Origin: Turneriella parva DSM 21527
Lineage (GTDB): Bacteria > Spirochaetota > Leptospiria > Turneriellales > Turneriellaceae
Direction: 5' to 3'
Assembly (NCBI RefSeq): GCF_000266885.1
Contig: NC_018020.1
Location: 1,736,001-1,800,000, forward strand
DNA length: 64,000 nucleotides
A model generated the notes under the pieces. The model made no database searches. It saw nothing but the letters and a program-made list of their open reading frames with translations, and had not been told where the DNA came from. The translations under genes and the position numbers were made by a program. Positions 42,271 to 51,079 of this stretch are shown piece after piece (position 1 is the stretch's first letter; the number at the start of each line of letters is the position of its first letter).

Positions 42271-43059
42271 TTAATTTGAATAAGTACAGGTTCCGTAAAC
42301 ACCGTTACCATAAGTGCAGGCACTCCCACCACTGACGACAAAGGCTGAGCTACCGGCTGTGCTCAAATTACCCTTTGCATCGCGAACAATCCATCTAAGA
42401 GTCGCGCTCGATGAGATTGTGACGGTAGCAGTTTTCCCCGCGACGACCGTGCCATTGCCTGTGAAATTCGGCGTTGAACCATCGGTGGTATATGCTATCG
42501 CATTGCAAGCGACGTTGTCGCTGCACGATAGAGTGACTGTTTGAGCGCTTGAGAACGTGCCGCCCGCATTGTTGGTCGAGGTGGTCGGCACTGTCGCGTC
42601 GGCGTAGATTTGGGTGAGAATACTATTATCAACGGAAGTTCCGTCAGATGAGTTAAACCCTGTCGGCGTGCCGCTGCTGTTGGTTGTGACTGCGACGTTG
42701 CCAGAGGTTGCATTGCCATTGGGGTTGCCCGTGCTGAGGTAGAAGTTGCCCTTGAGGTCGACGCTCAGATAATAGTCGATTGTACCATCGCCGTTGGTGT
42801 CGAGGCCAGACCATTTGCCAGCGACGAGCGACAAGAACAGAATTTCGGGCACGCCGTCTCCGTTGAGGTCGAGGCCGTCGGCGATGCCGTCACCCGTCAT
42901 GTCGATCATTGTACCGGGTACGGTGCCACCACCGGCTTTGGGCAGCTGCACGGTGGTGCCGGGCTTGAATGCGTTCGTCGAAGCGTCGGTAAAAGCCCCT
43001 TCAAAACCACGGCACGCAAGAGCCAGTGGCATTAAAGCCAAAAATATAATTATTCTCAT
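42271..43059 (-). CDS. Lipoprotein with EF-like Ca loops and chitobiase-type domain (pair 2)
   Basis: 262 residues. Signal peptide MRIIIFLALMPLALAC ends at the lipobox LALAC. Residues ~50-90 contain three acidic Asp/Gly loops (DMTGDGIADG, DLNGDGVPE, DTNGDGTID), dockerin/EF-hand-like calcium sites. Residues ~165-245 resemble a chitobiase/beta-hexosaminidase C-terminal (CHB_HEX) Ig-like domain (FSSAQTVTLSCSDNVACNAIAYTTDGSTPNFTGNG). The two Cys pairs are probably disulfides. It overlaps the barrel gene by ATGA (43056-43059), the same arrangement as 21597. This would be the smaller counterpart of the giant lipoprotein. Confidence 0.78.
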   Translation of the reverse strand: MRIIIFLALMPLALACRGFEGAFTDASTNAFKPGTTVQLPKAGGGTVPGTMIDMTGDGIADGLDLNGDGVPEILFLSLVAGKWSGLDTNGDGTIDYYLSVDLKGNFYLSTGNPNGNATSGNVAVTTNSSGTPTGFNSSDGTSVDNSILTQIYADATVPTTSTNNAGGTFSSAQTVTLSCSDNVACNAIAYTTDGSTPNFTGNGTVVAGKTATVTISSSATLRWIVRDAKGNLSTAGSSAFVVSGGSACTYGNGVYGTCTYSN

Positions 43060-44207
43060 ATTCTGTACCCCGCTCCGAGTCCGACCGAAAGCAATTTCAA
43101 AGTCGTATCCGCATCAAAGAGAAACTGTTGTTGTATCTGCACGGCGATGCTAAGATTCTTGTGCACGAAAAAATCCGTGATGAACCCGCCTGAAACAGCC
43201 GGTACCATGTAGTTGATATCGTAGCTTGTCTTAATGGTGCCCGCCGCCGCACCACCAGCCACGTATGGTCGAATCTGCGTTTCTTGAACCCAGCCCCACT
43301 TCTTGGGTATGATAAAGGCGTAAGTCAGACCGCCCGAAAAATCAAAGGCCGACATCTTATCGATTTGCGTTTTGCCTGTAGTCAAAGCGAATGAAGTGGC
43401 AAAGTAGGGTTGAACAAAACGGTGCAAAAATTTAAAACTTGTATTGAAAGACCCGCCGAGCCCCAGAGCCAGAAATTTGCTTTCGAAGCCCCAGGTTACC
43501 GCTGCGTTTGCCATGCCATGAAAAATGAAATCTTTCGCAATAAACAAGCCACTATCTTGATAGACAACTCGCTGGGTCAGCGGCGGTAATTTCTCAGCCA
43601 TCTCTTGAGTCATGTCATCGGCGAGTGCATTGATATTATCAAAAATCTTTGCATCGAGTTTTGCGGTTCTTGATTTGCTGAGCGCGAGGCGTTTTTCAGC
43701 AACATCGACTGCCTTGGCCTGAATTTGTACAGTTGGCTCTACTGCCACAAAGCTACCCATGACAACGACATCGGCGCCTGTGGCTTCACCTATTTGAATT
43801 GCGGTTTCTTCGCTAAATGTCTGCTCTTTGCTGATGTTCCTTTCTTTGAGAATCTTATCTGCCGTTGAGCGAGGTAGAATCTCAAACTTACGGGTTTTCT
43901 TGAGTGGGTCGATCAGTGCTTCTGCAATCGTGACCGAAAGATATTCGGCGTTAACATTCTTTTGGCGGTTTACAAAATCTAGAATCAAGACGCGTCGCGC
44001 AATCGACGGCTGCTGCGCCACGATATTTAAGAGGGGCAAGAAGCAACATATGATACCAGTAAAAATAATACGAGATTGACGGATAAAGCCGCGCGCCTGA
44101 ATGCTAAATATCTTCCCTAAGCCATAGAAACGAAAGTGGATACTGCCCCCTTGCGGGCCATTATGGAAGGCCCTGCCTTTAGGCTCGTATCCAACACAAT
44201 ACCACAA
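43056..44207 (-). CDS. TolB/CsgG-like domain fused to outer-membrane barrel (pair 2)
   Basis: Up to 383 residues. Paralogue of 20476-21600: after a hydrophobic segment ending LLNIVAQQ, the domain ARRVLILDFVNRQKNVNAEYLSVTIAEALIDPLKKT, ADVVVMGSF and a following helix match the TolB/CsgG/LpoB-like fold; the last ~200 residues are barrel strands ending GAGYRI. The only normal start codon in frame is a TTG at 44205-44207, which lies inside the palindromic element 44182-44273 and gives an odd ~45-residue leader; no ATG, GTG or TTG lies just before the signal peptide. The true start may be non-canonical or the element may have displaced it. Overlaps the lipoprotein gene by ATGA. Confidence 0.72.
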   Translation of the reverse strand: MWYCVGYEPKGRAFHNGPQGGSIHFRFYGLGKIFSIQARGFIRQSRIIFTGIICCFLPLLNIVAQQPSIARRVLILDFVNRQKNVNAEYLSVTIAEALIDPLKKTRKFEILPRSTADKILKERNISKEQTFSEETAIQIGEATGADVVVMGSFVAVEPTVQIQAKAVDVAEKRLALSKSRTAKLDAKIFDNINALADDMTQEMAEKLPPLTQRVVYQDSGLFIAKDFIFHGMANAAVTWGFESKFLALGLGGSFNTSFKFLHRFVQPYFATSFALTTGKTQIDKMSAFDFSGGLTYAFIIPKKWGWVQETQIRPYVAGGAAAGTIKTSYDINYMVPAVSGGFITDFFVHKNLSIAVQIQQQFLFDADTTLKLLSVGLGAGYRI

Positions 44208-44273
44208 ACGTAATACTGCATTGGCCCAGAGACAGGGCCATCGAACGTTTGTGTATGTAAGCGGATACGAGCC
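44182..44273. repeat. Palindromic element at the 5' end of the pair-2 barrel gene
   Basis: Paired arms: GGCTCGTATCC (44182-44192) with GGATACGAGCC (44263-44273), 11 of 11; CACAAACG (44203-44210) with CGTTTGTG (44246-44253), 8 of 8; TGGCCC (44222-44227) with GGGCCA (44235-44240). The spacers between arms are asymmetric. Beyond it a perfect palindrome GCGTTG-T-CAACGC lies at 44319-44331. The remaining bases to 44440 hold no gene. Confidence 0.75.
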
Positions 44274-44440
44274 GCTAAGACCCTACGAGTCTGCACGGCA
44301 GAGTAAATGCGATAATCGGCGTTGTCAACGCAAAAAACCGCTAGGTGCGAACTATAATAATTTAGTGCTCGCGAAGCGTGATGAAACACTCTTCGCCCTT
44401 TTTTACTTTCCATAGCGAACCGCTGCCGTAACGGTGGTTA

Positions 44441-44773
44441 ATGCCAATCGCCGTCTCTCAACTCTGGGACAACCTGATGCTCTTTCTGGTTGTCGGTGTT
44501 TTTATTGAACTCGCAGTCTCTGCGATATTTTCCATACGCATTATCGACGACCTGCTCAACACCACGCTGCTCAGGTCTGTGAAAAATGCGCTGGTGATAA
44601 TCGCGGCCTTCGGTGTCTGCGCAAAAATTGACCAGCTGCGCTTCTTCTATGGTACGAAAATAACGGTTGCTGAGAGTGTGCACTATGTGCTGTCGAGTCT
44701 TGTGCTCGCGCGCATGGCGACCCTGGTGCACGAGTTTATTAACTACGTGCGCTCACGCAGCAAGGCGATGTAG
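44441..44773 (+). CDS. Small membrane protein, three predicted helices
   Basis: 110 residues. Three hydrophobic helices (LMLFLVVGVFIELAVSAIFSI, TTLLRSVKNALVIIAAFGVCAKI, VHYVLSSLVLARMATLVHEFI) with short charged loops and a basic C-terminus. I do not recognise a family. It is divergent from the barrel gene and precedes the cyclase operon by 70 bases, so it may share its promoter or be independent. ATG 44441 start. Confidence 0.65.
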   Translation: MPIAVSQLWDNLMLFLVVGVFIELAVSAIFSIRIIDDLLNTTLLRSVKNALVIIAAFGVCAKIDQLRFFYGTKITVAESVHYVLSSLVLARMATLVHEFINYVRSRSKAM

Positions 44774-44843
44774 GTACGGGCCAGTTGGCCTGAAATTAGC
44801 TGTAGTTATGAAAATCCGTTGCGGATAAATAAAGGAAAACAAT

Positions 44844-46727
44844 TTGAAGAATCTTTCACTGCGCTCGAAACTCATGGTCATCACTTCGGGGCTGATTATC
44901 ATCAGCCTCATTGTGCTTTCTGTTATCTCAATCCGCTATTTCGCGCAAGACAAAACAGACCTGATCAAACTGCAGACGAACGACACCGCCAAGCTGATCG
45001 CCGAACGGCTGAAGACCGAGATTGGTGCCAAGATCGAGGCACTCACGGTTTTCGATCGTTACGCTGCGGCTGCATCGTCTGCAGGCTCACCTAGAAAAAA
45101 GGCCGAGCGCAAGAAGGGTAAGGCAGCCGCCAGTGCGCCACAGACGCCGATGGCTGCAGGCACGGGTGTGCTGCGCGTCAGCCGCTATATTTATAATGCG
45201 AGCGGCATCTCACGCGTCTACAAGCGCGACATTGCTTCAGCGCAGCAGGCTCTCGAGCTCGGCGCCGATCTTTTTGAGCGCGACGAAGGGCGCCTCGCTG
45301 AACGCCTGAAAGCCGTATTCAAAGGGCAGACGCTGGTTTTGACACGCACGCAGGCATTCGGCAAACCGGTGTGGTTTCTGGCTTTTCCCATTATCGAAGG
45401 GCAGGTTGCGGAGCGTGTTGTCGCCGCGTACCTCAGCAGCGAAGTTCTCGATTCGGCTTTCACCTCGCGCGTCTACACTTCGTTTTTTGTGGATAGCGAC
45501 CGTGCTGTCATCGTGCACACTGACAAGAAAGAGACGCTCGCAGGCCGTTCACTCAAAGACCACCCGGCTGTGGTGTTCTTGCAAGGGCAAGAAACCAAAG
45601 CAGGCTTTAGCATTTACCCAAACAGCGCGACAGGGCATGAATATTTCGGTGCGTACTCAAAACTTGAAGTCGGTTCGACCGCCATAGTCGTAGAGCTCGA
45701 AAAAGACAAGGCGCTCGAATCGGTGAGACTTCTGCAAATCACCGCTGCCCTCATTGCCGGCATTATCATTCTCGTTGCGCTGATTCTCGTCTACTTTTTT
45801 GCGAAGACAATTTCTGAGCCGGTGCGCGAACTGCGTGACGCGGCCGAAAAAATCAAAAGCGGCGATTACCATTTGCGGCTAACACCGCGCAGCGGCGATG
45901 AGGTCGGTGCGCTGACACAGTCGTTCAACGAAATGGCGGTTGGCCTCGAAGAGCGCGAAAAGCTTAAGGGTGCGCTCGGCAAGTTTGTGAACCCCGAGAT
46001 TGCCGAAAAGGCGATGAAGGGTGAACTAAAGCTCGGTGGCGAACGGCGAACGGCGACGATCTTCTTCTCAGACATTCGCTCGTTCACCGCAATTTCAGAG
46101 CAGTTGCAACCTGAAGAGGTCGTCGAGTTTTTAAATGCCTACATGACGATTATGGTTAAGATCATTGGCGACCATAACGGCATCGTCGATAAGTTCATCG
46201 GTGATGCCATCATGGCAGTGTGGGGAGTTCCCGAGTCCAAGGGTAACGACGCCCTGAACGCGGTGAACGCGACGATTGAAATGCGCCGGGCGCTGCTCGA
46301 ATTCAACAAGGGCCGCGGTTCGGCGAAAAAGCCGATCATCAAAATCGGCTGCGGCCTCAATACCGGCGCGGTGCTTGCCGGGCAGATCGGTTCAGAAGAC
46401 CGTCTCGATTATACCGTTATCGGCGACGCAGTGAATCTGGCCTCACGCGTTGAAACCCTCAACAAACCCTTCGGTACCGACATTCTCATCTCACAAGATA
46501 CTTACAACGTCGTCAAAAATGATTTTGATTGCGAACCGATGCAAAAGATCAAGGTCAAGGGCAAGTCGCAGCCGCAGCAGATTTATGCCGTGCTGCGCAA
46601 GAAAGGTGATAAGAATGGCCCCAAAGACCTGAAAGAACTGCGCAAACTGCTCGGCATCGACATGTCGGGCAAGCCGAAGAAGTCGGGCGACGACGAAGAA
46701 GTCAAATATGAAATTCTCGAAGGCTGA
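44844..46727 (+). CDS. Membrane-bound class III adenylate cyclase with Cache-like sensor and HAMP
   Basis: 627 residues from a TTG with AAGGA nine bases upstream. Helix 1 is at ~10-30, an extracytoplasmic sensor domain of ~250 residues follows (includes a Ala/Lys-rich insert near 85-105), then helix 2 near 295-320, a HAMP domain (~318-375: EPVRELRDAAEKIKSGDYHLRL) and the catalytic domain. Catalytic residues: Asp in FSDIRSFT near 407, Lys and Asp in DKFIGDAIM near 450, and Thr, Asn, Arg in YTVIGDAVNLASR. All residues for ATP cyclisation are present, with the usual GD kept. It overlaps the FecR gene by 20 bases, so stimulus sensing and the FecR-domain protein are co-expressed. Confidence 0.93.
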   Translation: MKNLSLRSKLMVITSGLIIISLIVLSVISIRYFAQDKTDLIKLQTNDTAKLIAERLKTEIGAKIEALTVFDRYAAAASSAGSPRKKAERKKGKAAASAPQTPMAAGTGVLRVSRYIYNASGISRVYKRDIASAQQALELGADLFERDEGRLAERLKAVFKGQTLVLTRTQAFGKPVWFLAFPIIEGQVAERVVAAYLSSEVLDSAFTSRVYTSFFVDSDRAVIVHTDKKETLAGRSLKDHPAVVFLQGQETKAGFSIYPNSATGHEYFGAYSKLEVGSTAIVVELEKDKALESVRLLQITAALIAGIIILVALILVYFFAKTISEPVRELRDAAEKIKSGDYHLRLTPRSGDEVGALTQSFNEMAVGLEEREKLKGALGKFVNPEIAEKAMKGELKLGGERRTATIFFSDIRSFTAISEQLQPEEVVEFLNAYMTIMVKIIGDHNGIVDKFIGDAIMAVWGVPESKGNDALNAVNATIEMRRALLEFNKGRGSAKKPIIKIGCGLNTGAVLAGQIGSEDRLDYTVIGDAVNLASRVETLNKPFGTDILISQDTYNVVKNDFDCEPMQKIKVKGKSQPQQIYAVLRKKGDKNGPKDLKELRKLLGIDMSGKPKKSGDDEEVKYEILEG

Positions 46728-48735
46728 CGCCGCTTTTACCGCCGCGATGCTCGGTGGCATCGCGATACTCTCGGGCTTGCTCTATCTGCACAACAGCCGC
46801 CGCACCGCCGGTAAAGGTGAGTCGATCGGCAAGGTGTTCTTCAAGCGCGAAGTTGCCATGCGCAAGTTCTCTGACCGCATGGTATGGGAAGACGTCGAGA
46901 ACGGTTCACCGCTCTATTCACTCGATGCGGTTATGACAGGCAACTATTCCGATGCTGAATTGGTACTCAACTCGGGTTTGAAGCTAAAACTCGAAGCAAA
47001 TACCCTCGTCGAGCTCGACCTCGAACAAAGCGGACTGAAGCTCAGGCTTTCTGGCGGTGGCATCAAAACGGCCGGCGCGCAGAATGCGCAGACGGTAGTC
47101 ACGACGACCGACGGCCAGGCGATCAACGTCACGCAGGCAGATGCGAGCATTCGCACGACGGGTAAACAGACCGCGGTAGAAGTCAAAGAAGGCCAGGTGC
47201 AGGTTGTCGGCAAAGATGGCCAGACGCAAACTGTCGCCAAAGACGAAGTTCTCGCCGAAGGCAAGAAGGCGCGCATTACGTTGCAGCTCACGGGTATTCT
47301 CGAAGACGCCGTCATTCTTGCAGCTGGCAAAACGGGAAAGGTGATGCTGGGCTGCAGCGGCAACGCGCGCACGGCTGAAGTGTCACAGCGCTCTGACATG
47401 TCGTCGGCGCGGCAGATTGAACTCGAAAACGGCAAAGCGACCACGACGCTCGCCGCTGGCGATTGGTACACGCGCTGCAAAGGCGAAGGTGGATCTATAT
47501 CTGCCACGCGCCATTTTCGCGTGGTCGAAGCCGGCAACTACCAGATTGCGCAGAGTGCATCTTACGATGAGAAGCCCGCCATTCGCTTTGAAATCAAACC
47601 ACCTCGCGGCGTGACCTCGACCCAGATTGAAATTGCCGACAACGCGCAGTTTGTGAACCCCGTCTATGCCGAAACGACGAGCCGTTCTTCGGTGGTCGTG
47701 AATGTACCCAAAGACGGACGCTATTACTATCGCCTGCGCCCTGCGTCAGAATCGGGGCGCGTCGATTCGCAGTTGCCGCCCGCGACCGGTTCCGTTGTCG
47801 TTCAGCGCAATGAAAAACGAGCCGGGCTGGGCTTTCTCAGTCTCGGCGCGGCTTCGTACTCACGTTCGCAGGTAGAATCGGGTAAAGCGGTCGTTGCCTT
47901 TGAAGGCGCCGAGCGGGCGAATTATGAGATTCTGCAGCGCGGCAGTGACAAAGTTTTGCGCTCGGGCGAAACGCAGCGTAGCAGCGTTGAGCTGCCTGCA
48001 GACCTCGCAGCGGGTAAATATACGTTGCGGGTGAAATCCTCATCGGGTGAGAAAGCCGAACTACCTTTCGAGGTGCGTGACAAGGTCAGGGTTGAACTCG
48101 TCGAGCCTGTCAACAACACGGTCGTTTTTTTGCCGCCGCAGCAAAAAACTGTGGGGCTCGCGATTAAGTGGCGTGGCAGCGCTGAAATTACCTTATACCA
48201 GGTTCTTATCGCTGAAGACGCGGCGATGCAGAAAGTGCTGAAGAAACTCAACGTTGAAGATACCGAGTTTCGCTTTACGGGTCTCACCGCGCGTACCTAC
48301 TTTGTGAAAGTGCTGGCGCTCGAGAATAACCTCGCGCGGGCCGAAAGCGCGGCGCACCAGGTTGTTGTGCAAGACAAGCTGCCCCCGGTTGCAGAGCTCT
48401 ACCCAAAAGACGACCAAAAGGTGGATATCACCCGTTCTGCGGGCCTCAATCTGAAGTGGCAGCCCGTTACCGGGGCGAGCTCATACGAGGTGAAGGTCTT
48501 TCAAAAGCGAAAGGGGGGCCTGGTGCTCGTCGACTCGCGCGTGACGAAAACAACTGCCCTGACCGTTTCTGATCTCAAGAAGCTGAAAGAGGGTGAAATG
48601 GTCTGGGAAGTACGCGCGCAGCAGGCCGATCGAACGGGAAAGGTTGTGCAGCAGAGTGAGCCGGTGCGCAACACAGTGAATGTGTCATTTGGCGCGACGC
48701 CACCCGCGCCTGAGATTGTACCGACGGTTGAGTAA
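46708..48735 (+). CDS. FecR-domain membrane protein with fibronectin-like repeats
   Basis: 675 residues. One N-terminal membrane helix (AAFTAAMLGGIAILSGLLYL) and then a FecR-like domain (residues ~35-200: ENGSPLYSLDAVMTGNYSDAELVLNSGLKLKLEANTLVELDL ... TAVEVKEGQVQVVGKDGQTQTVAKDEVLAEG). The following ~470 residues are beta-sandwich repeats (for example LVEPVNNTVVFLPPQQKTVGLAIKWRGSAEITLYQVLIAED and DGSSYEVKVFQKR-like units). Ends EIVPTVE. Located between a cyclase and a 735-residue protein, all on the same strand. FecR proteins transmit periplasmic signals, so this may be the outside sensor for the cyclase. This is inference. Confidence 0.8.
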   Translation: MKFSKADAAFTAAMLGGIAILSGLLYLHNSRRTAGKGESIGKVFFKREVAMRKFSDRMVWEDVENGSPLYSLDAVMTGNYSDAELVLNSGLKLKLEANTLVELDLEQSGLKLRLSGGGIKTAGAQNAQTVVTTTDGQAINVTQADASIRTTGKQTAVEVKEGQVQVVGKDGQTQTVAKDEVLAEGKKARITLQLTGILEDAVILAAGKTGKVMLGCSGNARTAEVSQRSDMSSARQIELENGKATTTLAAGDWYTRCKGEGGSISATRHFRVVEAGNYQIAQSASYDEKPAIRFEIKPPRGVTSTQIEIADNAQFVNPVYAETTSRSSVVVNVPKDGRYYYRLRPASESGRVDSQLPPATGSVVVQRNEKRAGLGFLSLGAASYSRSQVESGKAVVAFEGAERANYEILQRGSDKVLRSGETQRSSVELPADLAAGKYTLRVKSSSGEKAELPFEVRDKVRVELVEPVNNTVVFLPPQQKTVGLAIKWRGSAEITLYQVLIAEDAAMQKVLKKLNVEDTEFRFTGLTARTYFVKVLALENNLARAESAAHQVVVQDKLPPVAELYPKDDQKVDITRSAGLNLKWQPVTGASSYEVKVFQKRKGGLVLVDSRVTKTTALTVSDLKKLKEGEMVWEVRAQQADRTGKVVQQSEPVRNTVNVSFGATPPAPEIVPTVE

Positions 48736-48745
48736 GAGCCCGCGT

Positions 48746-48765
48746 GACAGCTCGCGCAAGCTGTC
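48746..48765. repeat. Hairpin in the gap between the FecR and 735-residue protein genes
   Basis: The 135-base gap 48736-48870 holds GACAGCT (48746-48752), six bases, AGCTGTC (48759-48765), a perfect 7-bp stem followed by TCTAAAA rather than a T-run. It could attenuate transcription of the downstream gene; it is not a classical terminator. Confidence 0.45.
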
Positions 48766-48870
48766 TAAAATGCCGCATCAGCGAGTTGTTGCACGGGCTT
48801 GTGCGAGAGCGCATTTTCAAATTTGCCCCCTGTGTAGGCGATTCAAGATTGCCCACGCCGCAGGCCAGCC

Positions 48871-51078
48871 ATGCAAGATATAACATCTGAATCGAACGCG
48901 TCTGCCATTCTTGTGCAAGACCGCTCTTCGCTGACGGCACCCAACAGCGCCGACATGGAGATTCTGGCCAAGCTCGACGAGAAGCTGCGCTTCATCGAGC
49001 AGAAAAAAGTCAGCGTCAATGACCCCACGTACTATCTCGCACTCGACCACATTTCGGTCGCCAATGCAACGGCGCTCGAAGCGGCGGTGAAAAAAGTTAC
49101 CGATATGGCAAATGGCGGCAAAAACCGCGTCGCCTATCTGTACCCGATGCTTGTTTCACACCATTCAAAGCCTGCGTTTCAGCTCTTTCTGTTCTACCCT
49201 CCCAAAAACAAGGCTGCTGTGCGCGATGCCGGGCCGCTGCGGCGTGCGGCAATGTCGAAGTCTGAGCCGTTAATCCGCTCGTTGCTTGAGGCAAAAAGAT
49301 CGAAGCCGACCGAGATTGAAGAAGAAGACCCGGGCGCGGCACTCATCAAGCTCGACGGTAAAGCGGCGCGGTTTTATCCCGACTTTTACTCGCTCGAATA
49401 TGACTTTCGTCGTTTGCTCAAGAAGAGTTACGATAAGCTGCAGATACCCTATATCGAGATACCCGATTTTTTTGTCGACCTGCGCGAGTTCTTTGCACGC
49501 AGCGGCGATCTGGTCGATCGCATCGGCGATCGTTACCATATCGTTATCGACCAGCTGATGCTCGACGATTCGGGTAATTACGCACGCGTACCCGAAGTGA
49601 TCAGGCATTACCGCGTGATCGCCGATGGTCTTGAGAAGTTCGTGCTCAATGTTCTCTATGACAAAGCCAAGAAGGGCGGGGCGGCCCCCTACGTGGCGTC
49701 TCTCGAAGAATACCGCAGAAATTACGTCGTGCCTGCCGAGCCCGGCCGTAAGCAGAGTAAAGAAAAGGTCGATGCGCTTCTGCGTGTCGCTGGGTCTTAT
49801 CCTTTTGATCGTATTCAAGATAAAGAGAACAATGCAATCAGAGAGAAACTGAACGACACGATCAGCTGGCTGAACGTTTTGATCGAGAAAAAAGACAAGC
49901 TCGTGAACCGAAAGCAGGCGCAGAGCGTCGACAATCTGCTGCAGAAGATCGAAAGCATGGTGCAGTCGCACACAAAACAAAACCTCGATATATTCCAGAT
50001 CGATCTGCGGCGCGAAGTCTTGCGTACCGTCAAAGACGAAGCGCAGGCGATGGCGATGGAAAACGAGTTTGAAAAGAAACTCATGAATCGATTCGGCTCT
50101 TACAAGGCGATGCAATCAGACGGCTCGGGTATTTGCTATTTTGTCGACCAAAAGTATATGAGTTCGGTACTTGAGAACCTCAGCCGGCAGATGAAGACCG
50201 ATACCGGTGCAGCCGAACGATACGAAATTGCGATGAGCATGTACGAGCAGCTGGCAAAGCGCAAAGACCCGGCGCTCGACCAGGGGCTGTCTGCTGAAGA
50301 GCGCATTAATCTCTCGCAGATGCGGGCGCACAACGTCAATAAACACGCCGAGACGAAGCAGCTCGAACGCAATGCGAATCGCTATAACATTCCACAGGGA
50401 GTGCTGGTTTCGCTCATTTCGGCGATACTGTTTGGTGCGGCGATGTTCTATTCGACGCAGCTCTTTTGGCTGGTGTTTCCGCTGACGTTGGTATCGGTAA
50501 TCGCGTTTTACCGCATCAACTTTCAGTCGAAACCAAAAAAATCGGGCACAGAAACAGATTCAAAATCGGTTTCGACGGCAGAAGAAACGGCCGAAGACAA
50601 CATGGCGAAGCGCCTGGCCGAGCAGCAGGCAATCGTCAGATCAAAGGTGGCAAGCTACGGCTCAGCGATGGTTTTCCCCTACATGCCGCAGAAACATTCT
50701 GAGCGGGTGCTGACCGAGGCCGAATTTCGTGACAAGGTGCGCCTCGCCGCGCCCGAGGTAAAGCGTAACGTGCCTGAAATGGGCGGTCTCGACGGCAAAG
50801 CGCTCGAGCAGGCCGTTTATGACGCGTTGCGCGAAGATTCTGTGTGTATTGTCATACCGACTGAAATAGTGAAAAAGTCGATGAACAAGGTACCTCCGGC
50901 TATTTATATCAGCTACAAAGATTTTTCTTCAGACCAAACCCGCGCGAAAATTGCCGAAGAATACCGCCAGATATTCAAGCCGAACCTGAAAGAGTTCGAG
51001 CAAGAGTTTTACCGGTACCTGATCAATACGCTCGAGGTGAAGTATTACACGTATCTGAAGAAGAACCTGAAGAAATAG
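48871..51078 (+). CDS. Large hypothetical protein with two membrane helices
   Basis: 735 residues. Long soluble N-terminal region (1-505) with mixed helices and many charged residues (LIEKKDKLVNRKQAQSVDNLLQKIESMVQSHTKQNLD), two membrane helices near 510-555 (VSLISAILFGAAMFYSTQLFWLVFPLTLVSVIAFYRI) and a soluble C-terminal domain. Orthologues of this form are expected in Leptospira relatives, but I do not recognise a domain. It has no signal peptide, so both soluble parts probably face the cytoplasm. Follows the FecR gene after a 135-base gap containing a hairpin, so it may be part of the same operon. It converges on the ABC1-kinase gene, one base apart. Confidence 0.7.
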   Translation: MQDITSESNASAILVQDRSSLTAPNSADMEILAKLDEKLRFIEQKKVSVNDPTYYLALDHISVANATALEAAVKKVTDMANGGKNRVAYLYPMLVSHHSKPAFQLFLFYPPKNKAAVRDAGPLRRAAMSKSEPLIRSLLEAKRSKPTEIEEEDPGAALIKLDGKAARFYPDFYSLEYDFRRLLKKSYDKLQIPYIEIPDFFVDLREFFARSGDLVDRIGDRYHIVIDQLMLDDSGNYARVPEVIRHYRVIADGLEKFVLNVLYDKAKKGGAAPYVASLEEYRRNYVVPAEPGRKQSKEKVDALLRVAGSYPFDRIQDKENNAIREKLNDTISWLNVLIEKKDKLVNRKQAQSVDNLLQKIESMVQSHTKQNLDIFQIDLRREVLRTVKDEAQAMAMENEFEKKLMNRFGSYKAMQSDGSGICYFVDQKYMSSVLENLSRQMKTDTGAAERYEIAMSMYEQLAKRKDPALDQGLSAEERINLSQMRAHNVNKHAETKQLERNANRYNIPQGVLVSLISAILFGAAMFYSTQLFWLVFPLTLVSVIAFYRINFQSKPKKSGTETDSKSVSTAEETAEDNMAKRLAEQQAIVRSKVASYGSAMVFPYMPQKHSERVLTEAEFRDKVRLAAPEVKRNVPEMGGLDGKALEQAVYDALREDSVCIVIPTEIVKKSMNKVPPAIYISYKDFSSDQTRAKIAEEYRQIFKPNLKEFEQEFYRYLINTLEVKYYTYLKKNLKK

Positions 51079-51079
51079 T

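Noticed and set aside
44182-44273. Palindromic element as a third attC site
   Set aside because: It has an RYYYAAC-like end (ATCCAAC) but no matching GTTRRRY partner, and its arms are unlike those of the two attC-like sites.
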